Shown: piece by piece, positions 1-7,374 of the stretch
Numbering within the stretch: position 1 is the stretch's first letter
How the letters are laid out: every line of letters begins with the position of its first letter
Origin: Sphingomonas aquatilis
GTDB lineage: Bacteria; Pseudomonadota; Alphaproteobacteria; Sphingomonadales; Sphingomonadaceae
NCBI RefSeq assembly: GCF_014196115.1
Contig: NZ_JACIDB010000003.1
Location: 248,001-312,000 of the forward strand
Direction of reading: 5' to 3'
Length of the DNA: 64,000 nucleotides
Made by a program: the position numbers and the translations under genes
The notes under the pieces: generated by a model
Seen by the model: the letters and a program-made list of their open reading frames with translations, nothing else
Databases searched by the model: none
What the model was told of the DNA's origin: nothing

Positions 1-13
1 CACCCACCCACTG

Positions 14-43
14 CGTCACCCCGGACTTGGTCCGGGGTCCACC
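14..43. repeat. Half copy of the 108-bp palindromic intergenic repeat
   Basis: A CGTCACC end followed by CCCCGGACTTGGTCCGGGG, itself a hairpin with an 8-bp stem and a TTG loop. It is identical to the left arm of the complete copies at 6996 and 30638. No matching right arm is visible before the protease gene ends at 124, so this is a half or eroded copy. The rest of bases 1-123 shows no gene. Confidence 0.85.
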
Positions 44-123
44 CCGCCACACGGGGATGGCCAGAGCCTCCAACTCCCCCGCGCCGCAGAAACCCCGCAG
101 CAACGGAGCAAACGCCCCCCCCC

Positions 124-1176
124 TCAGAACCGCCAGTCGACCCTCTCCGTCTCGCCCTTGCAGATCCCGCGCAACGCCGCCCACTCGCGCGCGTCCAGCG
201 CAGGCGTATACACCGCGCCCTTCACGACGCTCGCCCGGAACCGCTTCGCCCGGTCCGCGGACATCGGATGGCTGGCGATATAAGCGAACATCCGCTCCGT
301 CCCGCCCGCGCCCTTGCCCAGCCGGTCGAAGAAGCGCGCGGTCGGCACCGGCGACAGCTTGGCGTCGCGCAGCATCTCGATCGCCCGGCCATCGGCGCGC
401 GCCTCCGCATCGCGCGAATAAGCGGTGGCGAGCAGCGCGTTGGTATAGCCGCCGACATGCCCCTCCATCCCGCCGAGCAGGACGGACAGACCCATCTGCC
501 GCAGCAGCGATTCCATCACGTCGCGCCCGCGGACGTGGCCGATCTCATGCGCGATCACGCCCGCCACCTCGTCGGGCGATTGCGCCGCCTGGATCAGCCC
601 GTCGAACACCACGATCCGCCCGCCGGGCAGCGTCACCGCATTGACCATCGGCAGTTTGACGACATGCACCTCCAGCGTGCGATCGTCGGGGTCGATGCGC
701 TGCACCAGCGTCGCCAGCGCGGCGCGTCCGGCGGGATCGGAACAGCCCTTGCGACCGAAATCGCCCATCATCACGTCGCCAAGCCGCTGTTCGGCCGAGG
801 CGGGGATCAGCCGCGCGAGCAGGGCAGGGGTGCGCAGGACGACGACCACGACGATGGCCGCCAGCACCGCAAAGACGCCGACCGCGCGCCACAGCCCCAG
901 CCGGTCGACCCAGCGGCCGTAGCGATGCGCGCCCGGCAGCGCCGCGGCCAGTTCGGCCGGCACCGCGCCGTCGAAGGTGATGCGCCAGCCCGGGTGCCCC
1001 TTGCGCCCGAAGCTCGCATGGCCAGCGTCGCCGTCGCCCGGCGTCAGCTCGGCGAACGGCACCCGCACGCCGGCCTGCCCGTCGTCCACCAGCGTGAAGC
1101 CATCGCCCTCGGCGACCAGCTCCACCCGGCGGCGCAGCGCGGTGACGCCGTCGTAATGCCAGACGCCTGCGCGCAT
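124..1176 (-). CDS. M48 family metalloprotease (membrane-anchored)
   Basis: A 350-residue zinc endopeptidase of the M48 (HtpX/Oma1-like) type. The active site HEIGH (in VIAHEIGHVRGRD) is visible in the middle of the protein, and a downstream DAEARAD segment fits the third zinc ligand. The N-terminal third holds a soluble stretch and then one hydrophobic segment (FAVLAAIVVVVVL), so the catalytic domain probably lies on one side of the inner membrane. The gene begins 4 nt after the DUF898 gene stops, which suggests one transcript and a shared role in envelope maintenance. The substrate cannot be read from sequence. The ATG at 1176 was chosen because it follows directly on the upstream stop. Confidence 0.88.
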   Translation of the reverse strand: MRAGVWHYDGVTALRRRVELVAEGDGFTLVDDGQAGVRVPFAELTPGDGDAGHASFGRKGHPGWRITFDGAVPAELAAALPGAHRYGRWVDRLGLWRAVGVFAVLAAIVVVVVLRTPALLARLIPASAEQRLGDVMMGDFGRKGCSDPAGRAALATLVQRIDPDDRTLEVHVVKLPMVNAVTLPGGRIVVFDGLIQAAQSPDEVAGVIAHEIGHVRGRDVMESLLRQMGLSVLLGGMEGHVGGYTNALLATAYSRDAEARADGRAIEMLRDAKLSPVPTARFFDRLGKGAGGTERMFAYIASHPMSADRAKRFRASVVKGAVYTPALDAREWAALRGICKGETERVDWRF

Positions 1177-1180
1177 GGGG

Positions 1181-2275
1181 TCAGAACGCGCCGACGTCGA
1201 ACGCGTCGAGCAGCCCTTCGCCCTGGCCCGGTTCGCGCGTGCGCGACTGGGTCAGCGTGTCGATCTCCACCTCGCCATAGGCCGCGAGGTGACGGATGAA
1301 GAACGCCCAATTGCGGTACGGCACGAAGATATAGCCGACGCCGAAGGTGACGACCGTCAGCCCCAAATTGCCGAGGTACAGCTTCACCCAGTCCATCGTC
1401 GACGCCTCGAACCCGAACTCCAGCTTGCCCAGCGACGTCGCGCCGATCGCCTCGCGGAAGAAGGCGGCGTAGAAGGCCATGGCGATCAGGCCCAGCACGC
1501 CGAAGAACAGCACGTAGAAGCCGACGACGGCCAGCACCACCGTCGCGATCACGCCCGCCGTCGGCGGCGTACCGGGCTTCATCCCGGCAAACGCCCCCGC
1601 GAACAGGAAGCCCAGGATGCCGGCCGCCACGACGATGAGGATCGGCGCGACGTAGAACAGCAGGAACCGCTTGAACACCGGCTGCCAGCGCGCCTCGCTG
1701 CGGAAGGGCAGCGAACCGAAGCTCATCGCATTCCACCGCTGGTTCCACAGCCTGGCCATCGCCCAGGGCGTCATCAGATAGATGGTCAGGAACGACAGCA
1801 ATGTCCGCCAGAAATAGCTCCAGCCATAAGCGACGCCCTGGTCGTCGCTGCCGCCGCGGATGCCATGCCACAGCGTGCGGCTGAGGCGGTAGCGCAGCGC
1901 CCGGAACCGCGCGACGCCGAACAGATACAGGATCGCGAGATACAGCAGCCCTACCATCAGCCCCGCCGCACCCTGATGCCCGCGCATCATCACGCCCTGC
2001 AGGACAAGGTTGATGACGCCGAGCGGCAGGACGAACAGGACGAAGGCGAGCAGATAGCCGACGAACAGCTCCAGCCCCGTGCCCGTCCATTCCAGCCGGT
2101 CGTCGATGAACTGCGTCCGGCTCCACAGATACCGCCGCGTCCGCGTTCGCGCCCAGAAGACGTAGACGCCCAGCGTGACGATCGTCAGCAGCAGGTTGGT
2201 GAAGGCGATCGGCGCATAATCCTGCCACCGCCCGGTAAAGCGGAACGCCCGCGTCGCTGCCTGTTCGTCACTCAT
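1181..2275 (-). CDS. DUF898 (YjgN-like) family membrane protein
   Basis: A 364-residue polytopic protein. It shows repeated units that begin like FRFTGRWQDYAPIAFTNLLL and contain GVYVFWARTRTRRYLW, the hallmark of DUF898/YjgN proteins, with several hydrophobic helices between them. The repeat returns near the C-terminus (VKLYLGNLGLTVVTFGVGY ... PYRNWAFF). A G-rich Shine-Dalgarno (GAGGGGG) lies just before the ATG at 2275. The function of the family is unknown. Pairing with a following M48 protease is a recurrent arrangement and suggests a joint membrane role, but that is inference. Confidence 0.85.
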   Translation of the reverse strand: MSDEQAATRAFRFTGRWQDYAPIAFTNLLLTIVTLGVYVFWARTRTRRYLWSRTQFIDDRLEWTGTGLELFVGYLLAFVLFVLPLGVINLVLQGVMMRGHQGAAGLMVGLLYLAILYLFGVARFRALRYRLSRTLWHGIRGGSDDQGVAYGWSYFWRTLLSFLTIYLMTPWAMARLWNQRWNAMSFGSLPFRSEARWQPVFKRFLLFYVAPILIVVAAGILGFLFAGAFAGMKPGTPPTAGVIATVVLAVVGFYVLFFGVLGLIAMAFYAAFFREAIGATSLGKLEFGFEASTMDWVKLYLGNLGLTVVTFGVGYIFVPYRNWAFFIRHLAAYGEVEIDTLTQSRTREPGQGEGLLDAFDVGAF

Positions 2276-2445
2276 GTCCGTCCCCCTCGCGGGGCAGTGG
2301 AGCCGAGCGCCGGGGACGGGTCAACGACAATCTAAAGTGAGGGCCGGGCAATCCCCCCGCCGACGCGCCGCCCCGCACGGCTAGCCGGCGCCTAAGCGCC
2401 TCACGACGCTCGCCTTCGTCGTCCGGATGACGATCCGACATTTTT

Positions 2446-2612
2446 GCCATTGAGGCGGGACGACGGCTCGGGTCCCGGGTCCCGCTTTCTCGCGCCGAGA
2501 GCAGAAGCGGGATCCCGGCTCACGGCCGGGATGACGGGCGCGTTGGCGAAACGGACCGTCCCCCCACACCCCCTCCGTCACCCCGGACGTGATCCGGGGT
2601 CCCGCTTCTCCA
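2446..2612. repeat. Two variant palindromic repeats in a 369-bp gene-free stretch
   Basis: The gap 2276-2644 holds no gene that I can support. Two palindromic units lie in it. The first (about 2450-2543) pairs CCCGGGTCCCGCTT with AAGCGGGATCCCGG and ends GGGATGACG. The second (2576-2610) is CGTCACCCCGGAC..GATCCGGGGTCCCGCTT, a variant arm of the 108-bp repeat family that ends in GGTCCCGCTT instead of GGTCCACC. The variant seen at 15032 has the same ending. The units lie between two genes on the same strand and may act as transcription or mRNA-stability boundaries. Confidence 0.7.
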
Positions 2613-2644
2613 CCACGGCCGCTCACATCAGAGCCGAACCAGCA

Positions 2645-3547
2645 TCACCCCGCAAACCCCTCCACCGCCGCCTGAAACGCCGCGGGCTGGTCGAGCATCA
2701 CGAAATGCGCCGCATCGCCGATTCCCACGAACCGCACGTTCGGCGCACCGGCATAGGCCGCGGTGTACAGCGCCTTCGCCTGCGCCTCGCTCGGCCCCGA
2801 CGCCGCCCAGGGATAGACGAGCGTGATCGGCGTCGCGATTGCCTTCATGGCAGGGCGCAGGTCGGTGGTCATGTCCTCGTACATCGCCTGCGCCGAAACG
2901 CGCGGATCGGCGGCCATCGCCCAGGCCGTCACCTTCGCACGCGCTTCCGGGCGCAGCGCCAGCCGGTCGGCGATCGCGGTCGCGGCGGCGGCATCGGCCG
3001 GCTTGCCATAGCTCGCCGCCTGCATGTCGCGCATCGCCTTCGCGCGCGGTTCGATCATCGCGACGGTCGCGGTCGGCGCGAACAGCGTGCCGATGAAGGG
3101 GAGCGAATCGACGATCATCAGCTTGCCTGCATCGCCCGGATGCGCCTTGGCCAGCATCAGCGCGGCGAGCCCGCCCATCGAATGGCCGACCACCGCGGCG
3201 CCGGTGATCTTCTCCCTGACGATCAGCGCGTGCAGGTCCGCGACCACACCGTCCAGCACCCCCGGCGACAAATTCGCCCCCGGTGCATCGCCGCCGAAGC
3301 CGTTGACCTGCACCACATAGACGCGATGGGTCTTCGCCAGGCCCGGCACCACGCCGTCCCACACCGCGCGGGGGGACGACAGGCCGGGGATCAGGATCAC
3401 CGGGCTGCCCTTGCCGGTCGCCACGACCGAGATATGCGGCATCCGCGTTTCGGCCGCCGGCGTCGCGGCATGGCTCGGCGCCGGCTGCAGGACGACGCCC
3501 AGCGTTAGGGCGGAGGCGGCAAGGCGCACACCGAGAAACCGGATCAT
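2645..3547 (-). CDS. Secreted alpha/beta hydrolase
   Basis: A 300-residue protein with an N-terminal signal peptide (MIRFLGVRLAAS ... APSHAA) and an alpha/beta hydrolase fold. It shows an HG-like oxyanion region (LIPGLSSPRAVWDGV), the nucleophile elbow GHSMGG and a late catalytic histidine in GDAAHFVMLD. The substrate is unknown; an esterase or lipase is likely. The ATG at 3547 is preceded by AAGGAGAAGT, and that Shine-Dalgarno lies inside the last codons of the XRE gene, whose TAA ends one base upstream. The two genes therefore look translationally coupled. A longer reading frame to 3661 exists but lacks a ribosome binding site and would hide the signal peptide. Confidence 0.88.
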   Translation of the reverse strand: MIRFLGVRLAASALTLGVVLQPAPSHAATPAAETRMPHISVVATGKGSPVILIPGLSSPRAVWDGVVPGLAKTHRVYVVQVNGFGGDAPGANLSPGVLDGVVADLHALIVREKITGAAVVGHSMGGLAALMLAKAHPGDAGKLMIVDSLPFIGTLFAPTATVAMIEPRAKAMRDMQAASYGKPADAAAATAIADRLALRPEARAKVTAWAMAADPRVSAQAMYEDMTTDLRPAMKAIATPITLVYPWAASGPSEAQAKALYTAAYAGAPNVRFVGIGDAAHFVMLDQPAAFQAAVEGFAG

Positions 3548-3548
3548 A

Positions 3549-3752
3549 TTACTTCTCCTTGGACGGACTGACGAAGACGTCTTCGATGGCAAGCTCGAAC
3601 AGCTCGGCGATGCGGAAGGCGAGGGGGAGCGAGGGATCGTACCGCCCCGTCTCGATCGCATTGACGCTCTGCCGGCTGACCTCGAGCTGTTCGGCGAGAT
3701 GCTGCTGGCTCCACCCCCGCGTCGCCCGCAGCGCGCGCAGGTGGTTGTTCAT
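3549..3752 (-). CDS. XRE-family transcriptional regulator, small
   Basis: A 67-residue single-domain helix-turn-helix protein. LRALRATRGWSQQHLAEQL followed by VSRQSVNAIETGRYDPSL is a clear Cro/C1-type HTH, and it ends with a short FELAIEDVFV tail. Its ATG overlaps the stop of the upstream membrane protein gene as ATGA, so the pair is co-translated. Small XRE proteins encoded with a multi-pass membrane protein are usually autoregulators. The direct repeats upstream of the operon (4211-4252) are the natural candidate operator. The longer frame to 3818 was rejected because the ATGA junction fits better. Confidence 0.9.
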   Translation of the reverse strand: MNNHLRALRATRGWSQQHLAEQLEVSRQSVNAIETGRYDPSLPLAFRIAELFELAIEDVFVSPSKEK

Positions 3753-4183
3753 GCACCATCCCCGGCAAGGCGGTCGCGCAGTCCCATCACGCACTGCCAC
3801 AGGCCGAAACAGCCGCACCAGACGGGGAAGGTCAGGAAGGTCGGGAAGTGCCCGACCGCGCCGCCGTTCTCGAGGAACCCCCAGACGGTGGTGATGACCA
3901 GCATGACGCCGAGCCCGCCCAGCATCGCCGTGGCCAGCCGCGTGCGGATGAACTCGTCGCGCTCCTCGATCAGATAGGCGCCCATCACCAGGATCGCCGC
4001 CACGATCGGCAGCGCCGGCGCCACGGACAGAAGCGCGAGCAGCGCCCCCTGCGGCTTCTGATCACGGATCATGGCCGTGCAGGCGAACAGCACCAGCACG
4101 TACATCGTCATCGCTGGAAAGAAGCGGCGCAGATAGCGGCGCTGCGCCGGGTTCAGCTTTTCGCTGCGTCGAATCGAAAACAT
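3749..4183 (-). CDS. Four-helix integral membrane protein paired with an XRE regulator
   Basis: A 144-residue protein of unknown function with about four hydrophobic segments (FPAMTMYVLVLFACTAMI; LLALLSVAPALPIVAAILVM; TAMLGGLGVMLVITTVWGF; FPVWCGCFGLWQCVMGL). A basic N-terminus and a conserved-looking loop EERDEFIRTRLA follow the second helix; this loop is common in membrane partners of small XRE regulators. Two adjacent start codons exist, GTG at 4186 and ATG at 4183. The Shine-Dalgarno GAAGGAGG lies 5 nt from the ATG and only 2 nt from the GTG, so the ATG was chosen. It is the first gene of a three-gene operon with the XRE gene and the hydrolase. Confidence 0.82.
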   Translation of the reverse strand: MFSIRRSEKLNPAQRRYLRRFFPAMTMYVLVLFACTAMIRDQKPQGALLALLSVAPALPIVAAILVMGAYLIEERDEFIRTRLATAMLGGLGVMLVITTVWGFLENGGAVGHFPTFLTFPVWCGCFGLWQCVMGLRDRLAGDGA

Positions 4184-4186
4184 CAC

Positions 4187-4212
4187 AGCCTCCTTCGTAT
4201 GTGAAGGAGGCT
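4187..4212 (-). promoter_or_regulatory. Perfect 10-bp inverted repeat containing the Shine-Dalgarno
   Basis: AGCCTCCTTC and GAAGGAGGCT flank a 6-base spacer directly upstream of the membrane protein gene. Read on the minus strand, the promoter-distal arm is that gene's own Shine-Dalgarno, and the promoter-proximal arm mimics the anti-Shine-Dalgarno end of 16S rRNA. If the whole dyad is transcribed, the hairpin would hide the ribosome binding site. If transcription starts inside it, it may instead be a DNA operator. Confidence 0.65.
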
Positions 4213-4252
4213 TTACATGGAAAGCTCGCTTTACGTCAAGCGCCCTTTACAT
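4211..4252 (-). promoter_or_regulatory. Candidate promoter with three CTTTACRT direct repeats
   Basis: CTTTACAT (4211-4218), CTTTACGT (4229-4236) and CTTTACAT (4245-4252) occur at 18- and 16-bp steps. On the minus strand a -35-like TTGACG (4234-4239) is followed 18 bp later by a weak TAAAGC. The repeats thus overlap the promoter region of the membrane protein-XRE-hydrolase operon and are the likely binding sites for the XRE protein. The third copy touches the stop codon of the gene upstream. Confidence 0.55.
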
Positions 4253-4488
4253 CAGATGACGAACTCCACCGATCGCCGCTGCGCCTCGTCGGCGCGCTTG
4301 GCGACGATTTCGGCGTGGAGCGCGCTGATCGTGCGGCTGCCGGTGGTGGTGAACAGGAACGGGAAAACGCCATGCGCCAGCGCGCCGAGCCCGCCCGCGA
4401 TCATGCGCAGGCCGAACCGCGTCGCGACGCCCAGATGCTGCGTATAGCTTTCGCCGACCGAGGCGGGGTGGTGGGTAAAGGGGTTCAT
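4252..4488 (-). CDS. DUF6356-like small membrane protein
   Basis: A 78-residue protein with a single hydrophobic stretch (MIAGGLGALAHGVFPFLF) after an HPASVGESYTQHLGVA lead. This layout matches small sphingomonad proteins that I recall as DUF6356; the family name is from memory. The ATG at 4488 has an ideal AGGAGG seven bases upstream. The function is unknown. It follows the Mpl-like ligase gene by 22 bp on the same strand, so the two are probably co-transcribed. Confidence 0.7.
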   Translation of the reverse strand: MNPFTHHPASVGESYTQHLGVATRFGLRMIAGGLGALAHGVFPFLFTTTGSRTISALHAEIVAKRADEAQRRSVEFVI

Positions 4489-4510
4489 CGGGCACCTCCT
4501 GCCCCGGATG

Positions 4511-6091
4511 CTATCCCTTCGCGCGCAGGCTTTCCAGCATCTCGGCGGCGAGCAGGCTCAACGTATCGTCTCTAGCGCCCATCACGACAATTCGGTCACC
4601 CGGCCGCGCCTCGGCGACCAGCAGCGCCGCCGCCTCGGCCCGGTTTGCGACATGGCGCGCGTCGCGGCCGGCGGCGGTCAGGTCCGCGACGATGTCGGCG
4701 CTTGTCACCTCGCGGGTCACGGTGCCGCCGTGATAGACCGGATCGGGGAGGACGAGGATGTCGTCCGGCCGCAGCCGCTGCGTCAGGCTCTCGACAAGCT
4801 CGCGCCGCATCACCTTCAGTGGGCCATAGCCGTGGGGCTGGAACAGGATGCGCAGGCGCCCGGGAAAGGCGTGCAACGTATCGAGCGTCGCGGCGATCTT
4901 GTCGGGGTTGTGCCCGAAATCGTCGATCACCGCGACCCCGCCTGCTTCGCCGACGAAGTCGAACCGGCGCCTGAGGCCGGTGAAGCCGCCGATGGCCTCC
5001 ACCGCCTGCTCCGGCGGAATGCCGGCCGCAACGACGGCGGCAATCGCCGCGAGCGCGTTGGCGACATTGTGCCGGCCGGGCACGGCGAGTTGCACGCGCA
5101 ACCGCGTCTCACCCTCACCCTTCCGCGCCTCCGGCGCTCCCTCCCTCTCCCGCTGGGCGCGGCGGGTGAACAGCGCCCCGCGCTGTTCAGGACATGCCGG
5201 GGGCATGTCCGACCCGTCGAGGGAAGAGGGCGCGAAGCGCCCGAAGGGTGAGGGTGTGGCGATCACGAGATCGAACCCAATCGCAAACGGCTCCGGCACC
5301 AAATTTTCGGCGCGAAGATCCGCCTCCGCCTCCACCGCAACCCGAACCACATTCGCCATCCCGGCGACCAGCGCCGCCGTTTCCGCATCCCCGACATTGG
5401 CGATGACGACCTCCGCCTTGCCCGCAAAGTCCGCGAACAACCGCCGCAACTCGTCCAGCCCCTTGTGATCCAGGCTGACGTTGTTCAGCACCGCAACCCG
5501 CGGCACGTAGCGCGCGATCGACCCGTCGCTTTCGTCCACCTCGCTGACGAAGGCATCGCCCCCCTCCTTTCTATTGGCCCCCACCAGCGCGCTCGCGAAC
5601 GGCGCATCCGGTGCCGCGAAGTTCTTCATCACCGCGCCGTTCATCACCGTGGGGTCGCGCCCCGCCGCGTGCAGGATCCAGCCGATCATGCCCGTCACGG
5701 TCGACTTGCCGCTCGTCCCCGCGATGCCGATCGGCAGTTCGCTCGCGTTGAACAGGGCGCTCAGCAGCTCGGCACGGCTCATCCGCGCGCAGCCCAGCCG
5801 CGTCGCGGCGACGATATCCGCCACCGTGTCCTCGACCGCGGCGGAGGCGACGCCGGTCTGGTCCGCCGATACGATCCCGCTGCCGTCCTGCGGGTGCAGG
5901 CGGATGCCGCGCGCGATCAGGCTGTCGAACTTGGCAGGTACGCGCCCCTGGTCCAGCCCGCGGTCCGATCCTTCGACGATCGCGCCGCGTCCGGCCAGGA
6001 TCGTCGCCAGCGGCAGCATGCCGGATCCGCCGATGCCGACCAGAAAGAAACGCTGACCCTGTACCGTCTCGGAAATGTTGCCGTTCGCCAT
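4511..6091 (-). CDS. mpl: Mpl/MurC-type UDP-N-acetylmuramate ligase with an in-frame palindromic insert
   Basis: A 526-residue Mur ligase. Domain order: Rossmann-type N-terminal domain ([15 protein letters not shown]), ATP P-loop [11 protein letters not shown] near residue 120, central domain with [10 protein letters not shown] and NNVSLDHKG, and a C-terminal domain with [12 protein letters not shown]. It resembles Mpl (muropeptide ligase used in peptidoglycan recycling) and MurC; since murC normally lies in the dcw cluster, Mpl or a MurC paralog is more likely. About 48 residues rich in P, R, E and G (after [12 protein letters not shown], before [14 protein letters not shown]) are encoded by the palindromic element at 5112-5254 and are foreign to the family. 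Both flanks continue in frame, so the gene appears open and probably functional. Confidence 0.8.
   Translation of the reverse strand: MANGNISETVQGQRFFLVGIGGSGMLPLATILAGRGAIVEGSDRGLDQGRVPAKFDSLIARGIRLHPQDGSGIVSADQTGVASAAVEDTVADIVAATRLGCARMSRAELLSALFNASELPIGIAGTSGKSTVTGMIGWILHAAGRDPTVMNGAVMKNFAAPDAPFASALVGANRKEGGDAFVSEVDESDGSIARYVPRVAVLNNVSLDHKGLDELRRLFADFAGKAEVVIANVGDAETAALVAGMANVVRVAVEAEADLRAENLVPEPFAIGFDLVIATPSPFGRFAPSSLDGSDMPPACPEQRGALFTRRAQREREGAPEARKGEGETRLRVQLAVPGRHNVANALAAIAAVVAAGIPPEQAVEAIGGFTGLRRRFDFVGEAGGVAVIDDFGHNPDKIAATLDTLHAFPGRLRILFQPHGYGPLKVMRRELVESLTQRLRPDDILVLPDPVYHGGTVTREVTSADIVADLTAAGRDARHVANRAEAAALLVAEARPGDRIVVMGARDDTLSLLAAEMLESLRAKG
5112..5254. repeat. Multi-hairpin palindromic element inside the Mpl-like gene
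   Basis: A roughly 143-bp element bounded by CCCTCACCCTTC and its exact inverse GAAGGGTGAGGG. Four hairpins lie between: GCGCC/GGCGC (5125-5137), GAACAGCGC/GCGCTGTTC (5168-5188), GACATGCC/GGCATGTC (5191-5209) and GGGCGC/GCGCCC (5228-5242). It looks like a non-autonomous repeat that is usually intergenic. Here it sits inside a reading frame with no stop. No target duplication was recognised. Confidence 0.85.
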
Positions 6092-6154
6092 CGGCCCGCG
6101 CTATCGCCGGGCATCGGCAGGCACAAGGCTCTGTCGGCGAGCGGGGATACGCGC

Positions 6155-6970
6155 ATGCGGATTGGAGTGGTGGCGCCGGCGAGCATCGGCAACAAGGATG
6201 CCGAAGCGCCGTTCATCGCCTTCACCGCTTTGGCCTATCCCGAGGTCGACCTGATCGTTCACCCGCAATGCTGGGAAACGGACGGCCATTTCGCCGGCAG
6301 CGACCGTCGCCGCGCCGACGCCTTCCTGGAATTCGCCAACGATCCCGGCTTCGACGCGATCTGGTTCCTGCGCGGCGGCTATGGCTCGAACCGCATCCTG
6401 CCGCTGGTCATGCCGCAGCTGGGGCCGGCGGCGCGGCACAAGACGTATCTTGGCTATTCCGACATGGGTTTCCTGCTCGGCGCGCTCTATGCCCGGCGGA
6501 TCGGCCGGCCGGTCCATGGTCCAATGGCGAGCGACATCCGCCGCACCCATGGCGACCAGACGATCGCGCGCTCGCTCGGCTGGCTGGCGCGCGGCGACCG
6601 GCAGGGGCTGGAGCCGGGGCTCGATGGGCGCCCGGCGGCGGCGTTCAACCTGTCGATCCTCGGCGCGCTGATCGGCACGCCCTATCTGCCCGACCTCACC
6701 GACCACGTCCTCATCATCGAGGAAGTGTCGGAACCCATGTACAATATCGACCGGCTGCTGTTCCACATGGGCCATGCGACGCAGCTGAAGGGCATCGCCG
6801 GCGTCCGCCTCGGCAGCGTCACCGCGGTGACCCCGAACGAGCCGCAGTGGAACGAAGACATCGAATATATGGTCCGCCGCTGGTGCGGCGACCTCGGCGT
6901 GCCGTACCTCGGCCGCGCCGACGTCGGCCACACCCAGACCAATCGCGTGGTGCCGTTCGGGATCGTGTGA
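6155..6970 (+). CDS. ldcA: LD-carboxypeptidase (peptidase family S66)
   Basis: A 271-residue cytoplasmic serine peptidase. It removes the terminal D-alanine from murein tetrapeptides during peptidoglycan recycling. The S66 features are present: GGYGSNRILP, the nucleophile region GYSDMGFLLGAL, the acid in IIEEVSEPMYNIDR and the late histidine in GHTQTNRVVPFG. The ATG at 6155 starts the conserved MRIGVVAPAS; the frame is open further upstream but only as antisense of the ligase gene. It is divergent from that ligase, 63 bp away, and both could act in cell-wall recycling. Confidence 0.9.
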   Translation: MRIGVVAPASIGNKDAEAPFIAFTALAYPEVDLIVHPQCWETDGHFAGSDRRRADAFLEFANDPGFDAIWFLRGGYGSNRILPLVMPQLGPAARHKTYLGYSDMGFLLGALYARRIGRPVHGPMASDIRRTHGDQTIARSLGWLARGDRQGLEPGLDGRPAAAFNLSILGALIGTPYLPDLTDHVLIIEEVSEPMYNIDRLLFHMGHATQLKGIAGVRLGSVTAVTPNEPQWNEDIEYMVRRWCGDLGVPYLGRADVGHTQTNRVVPFGIV

Positions 6971-6995
6971 GGCGCGACACCCGCCCCACTCTCTC

Positions 6996-7103
6996 CGTCA
7001 CCCCGGACTTGGTCCGGGGTCCACCGGGCCGCGCGGGGGAGGCAAGAGGCTCGAACCACTCCCCTGGCCGCCGAGTGGACCCCGGACCAAGTCCGGGGTG
7101 ACG
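6996..7103. repeat. Complete 108-bp palindromic repeat
   Basis: Left arm CGTCACC..GGACTTGGTCC, right arm GGACCAAGTCC..GGTGACG, with about 50 bp between them. Arms of one element match each other exactly in the seven-base core. It is one of five copies of identical length in this window. It lies 25 bp after the ldcA stop, where it could end or stabilise the transcript. Confidence 0.9.
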
Positions 7104-7113
7104 AAAAGAGGCC

Positions 7114-7262
7114 CTGTCCTATACGCCCCATTTATGCCTAGGCTCCCCCCGATGGCCCACGTCGCGCCTCCGCCCATCACGTCGGCACCGCCGCGATGGG
7201 ACAGCACGGGTAGCGCTTCCGACCATAACCTATCGTCCACTTCGTCCACTTCGTCCACTTCC
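7114..7262. repeat. Dispersed repeat with CTGTCCTA start and CGTCCACTT tandem end
   Basis: This stretch begins CTGTCCTATACG..TATGCCTA and ends with three tandem CGTCCACTT units. A second diverged copy lies at 17973-18099 with two such units. Both sit beside a 108-bp repeat and upstream of a plus-strand gene (thrS here, lnt there). Together with the repeat at 6996-7103 it fills most of the 404-bp gap 6971-7374; no gene is seen in that gap. Confidence 0.6.
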
Positions 7263-7374
7263 AGCGCGCCGAACGGCCGCCGCGCCCCCGAATCGCCCCC
7301 GCGACTCGCCTTGCGTCCTTCGCTCCCCCGCGTGCATAAGGCGCGCTCTCAATACCCAAGGAAGCCTTGAACCC

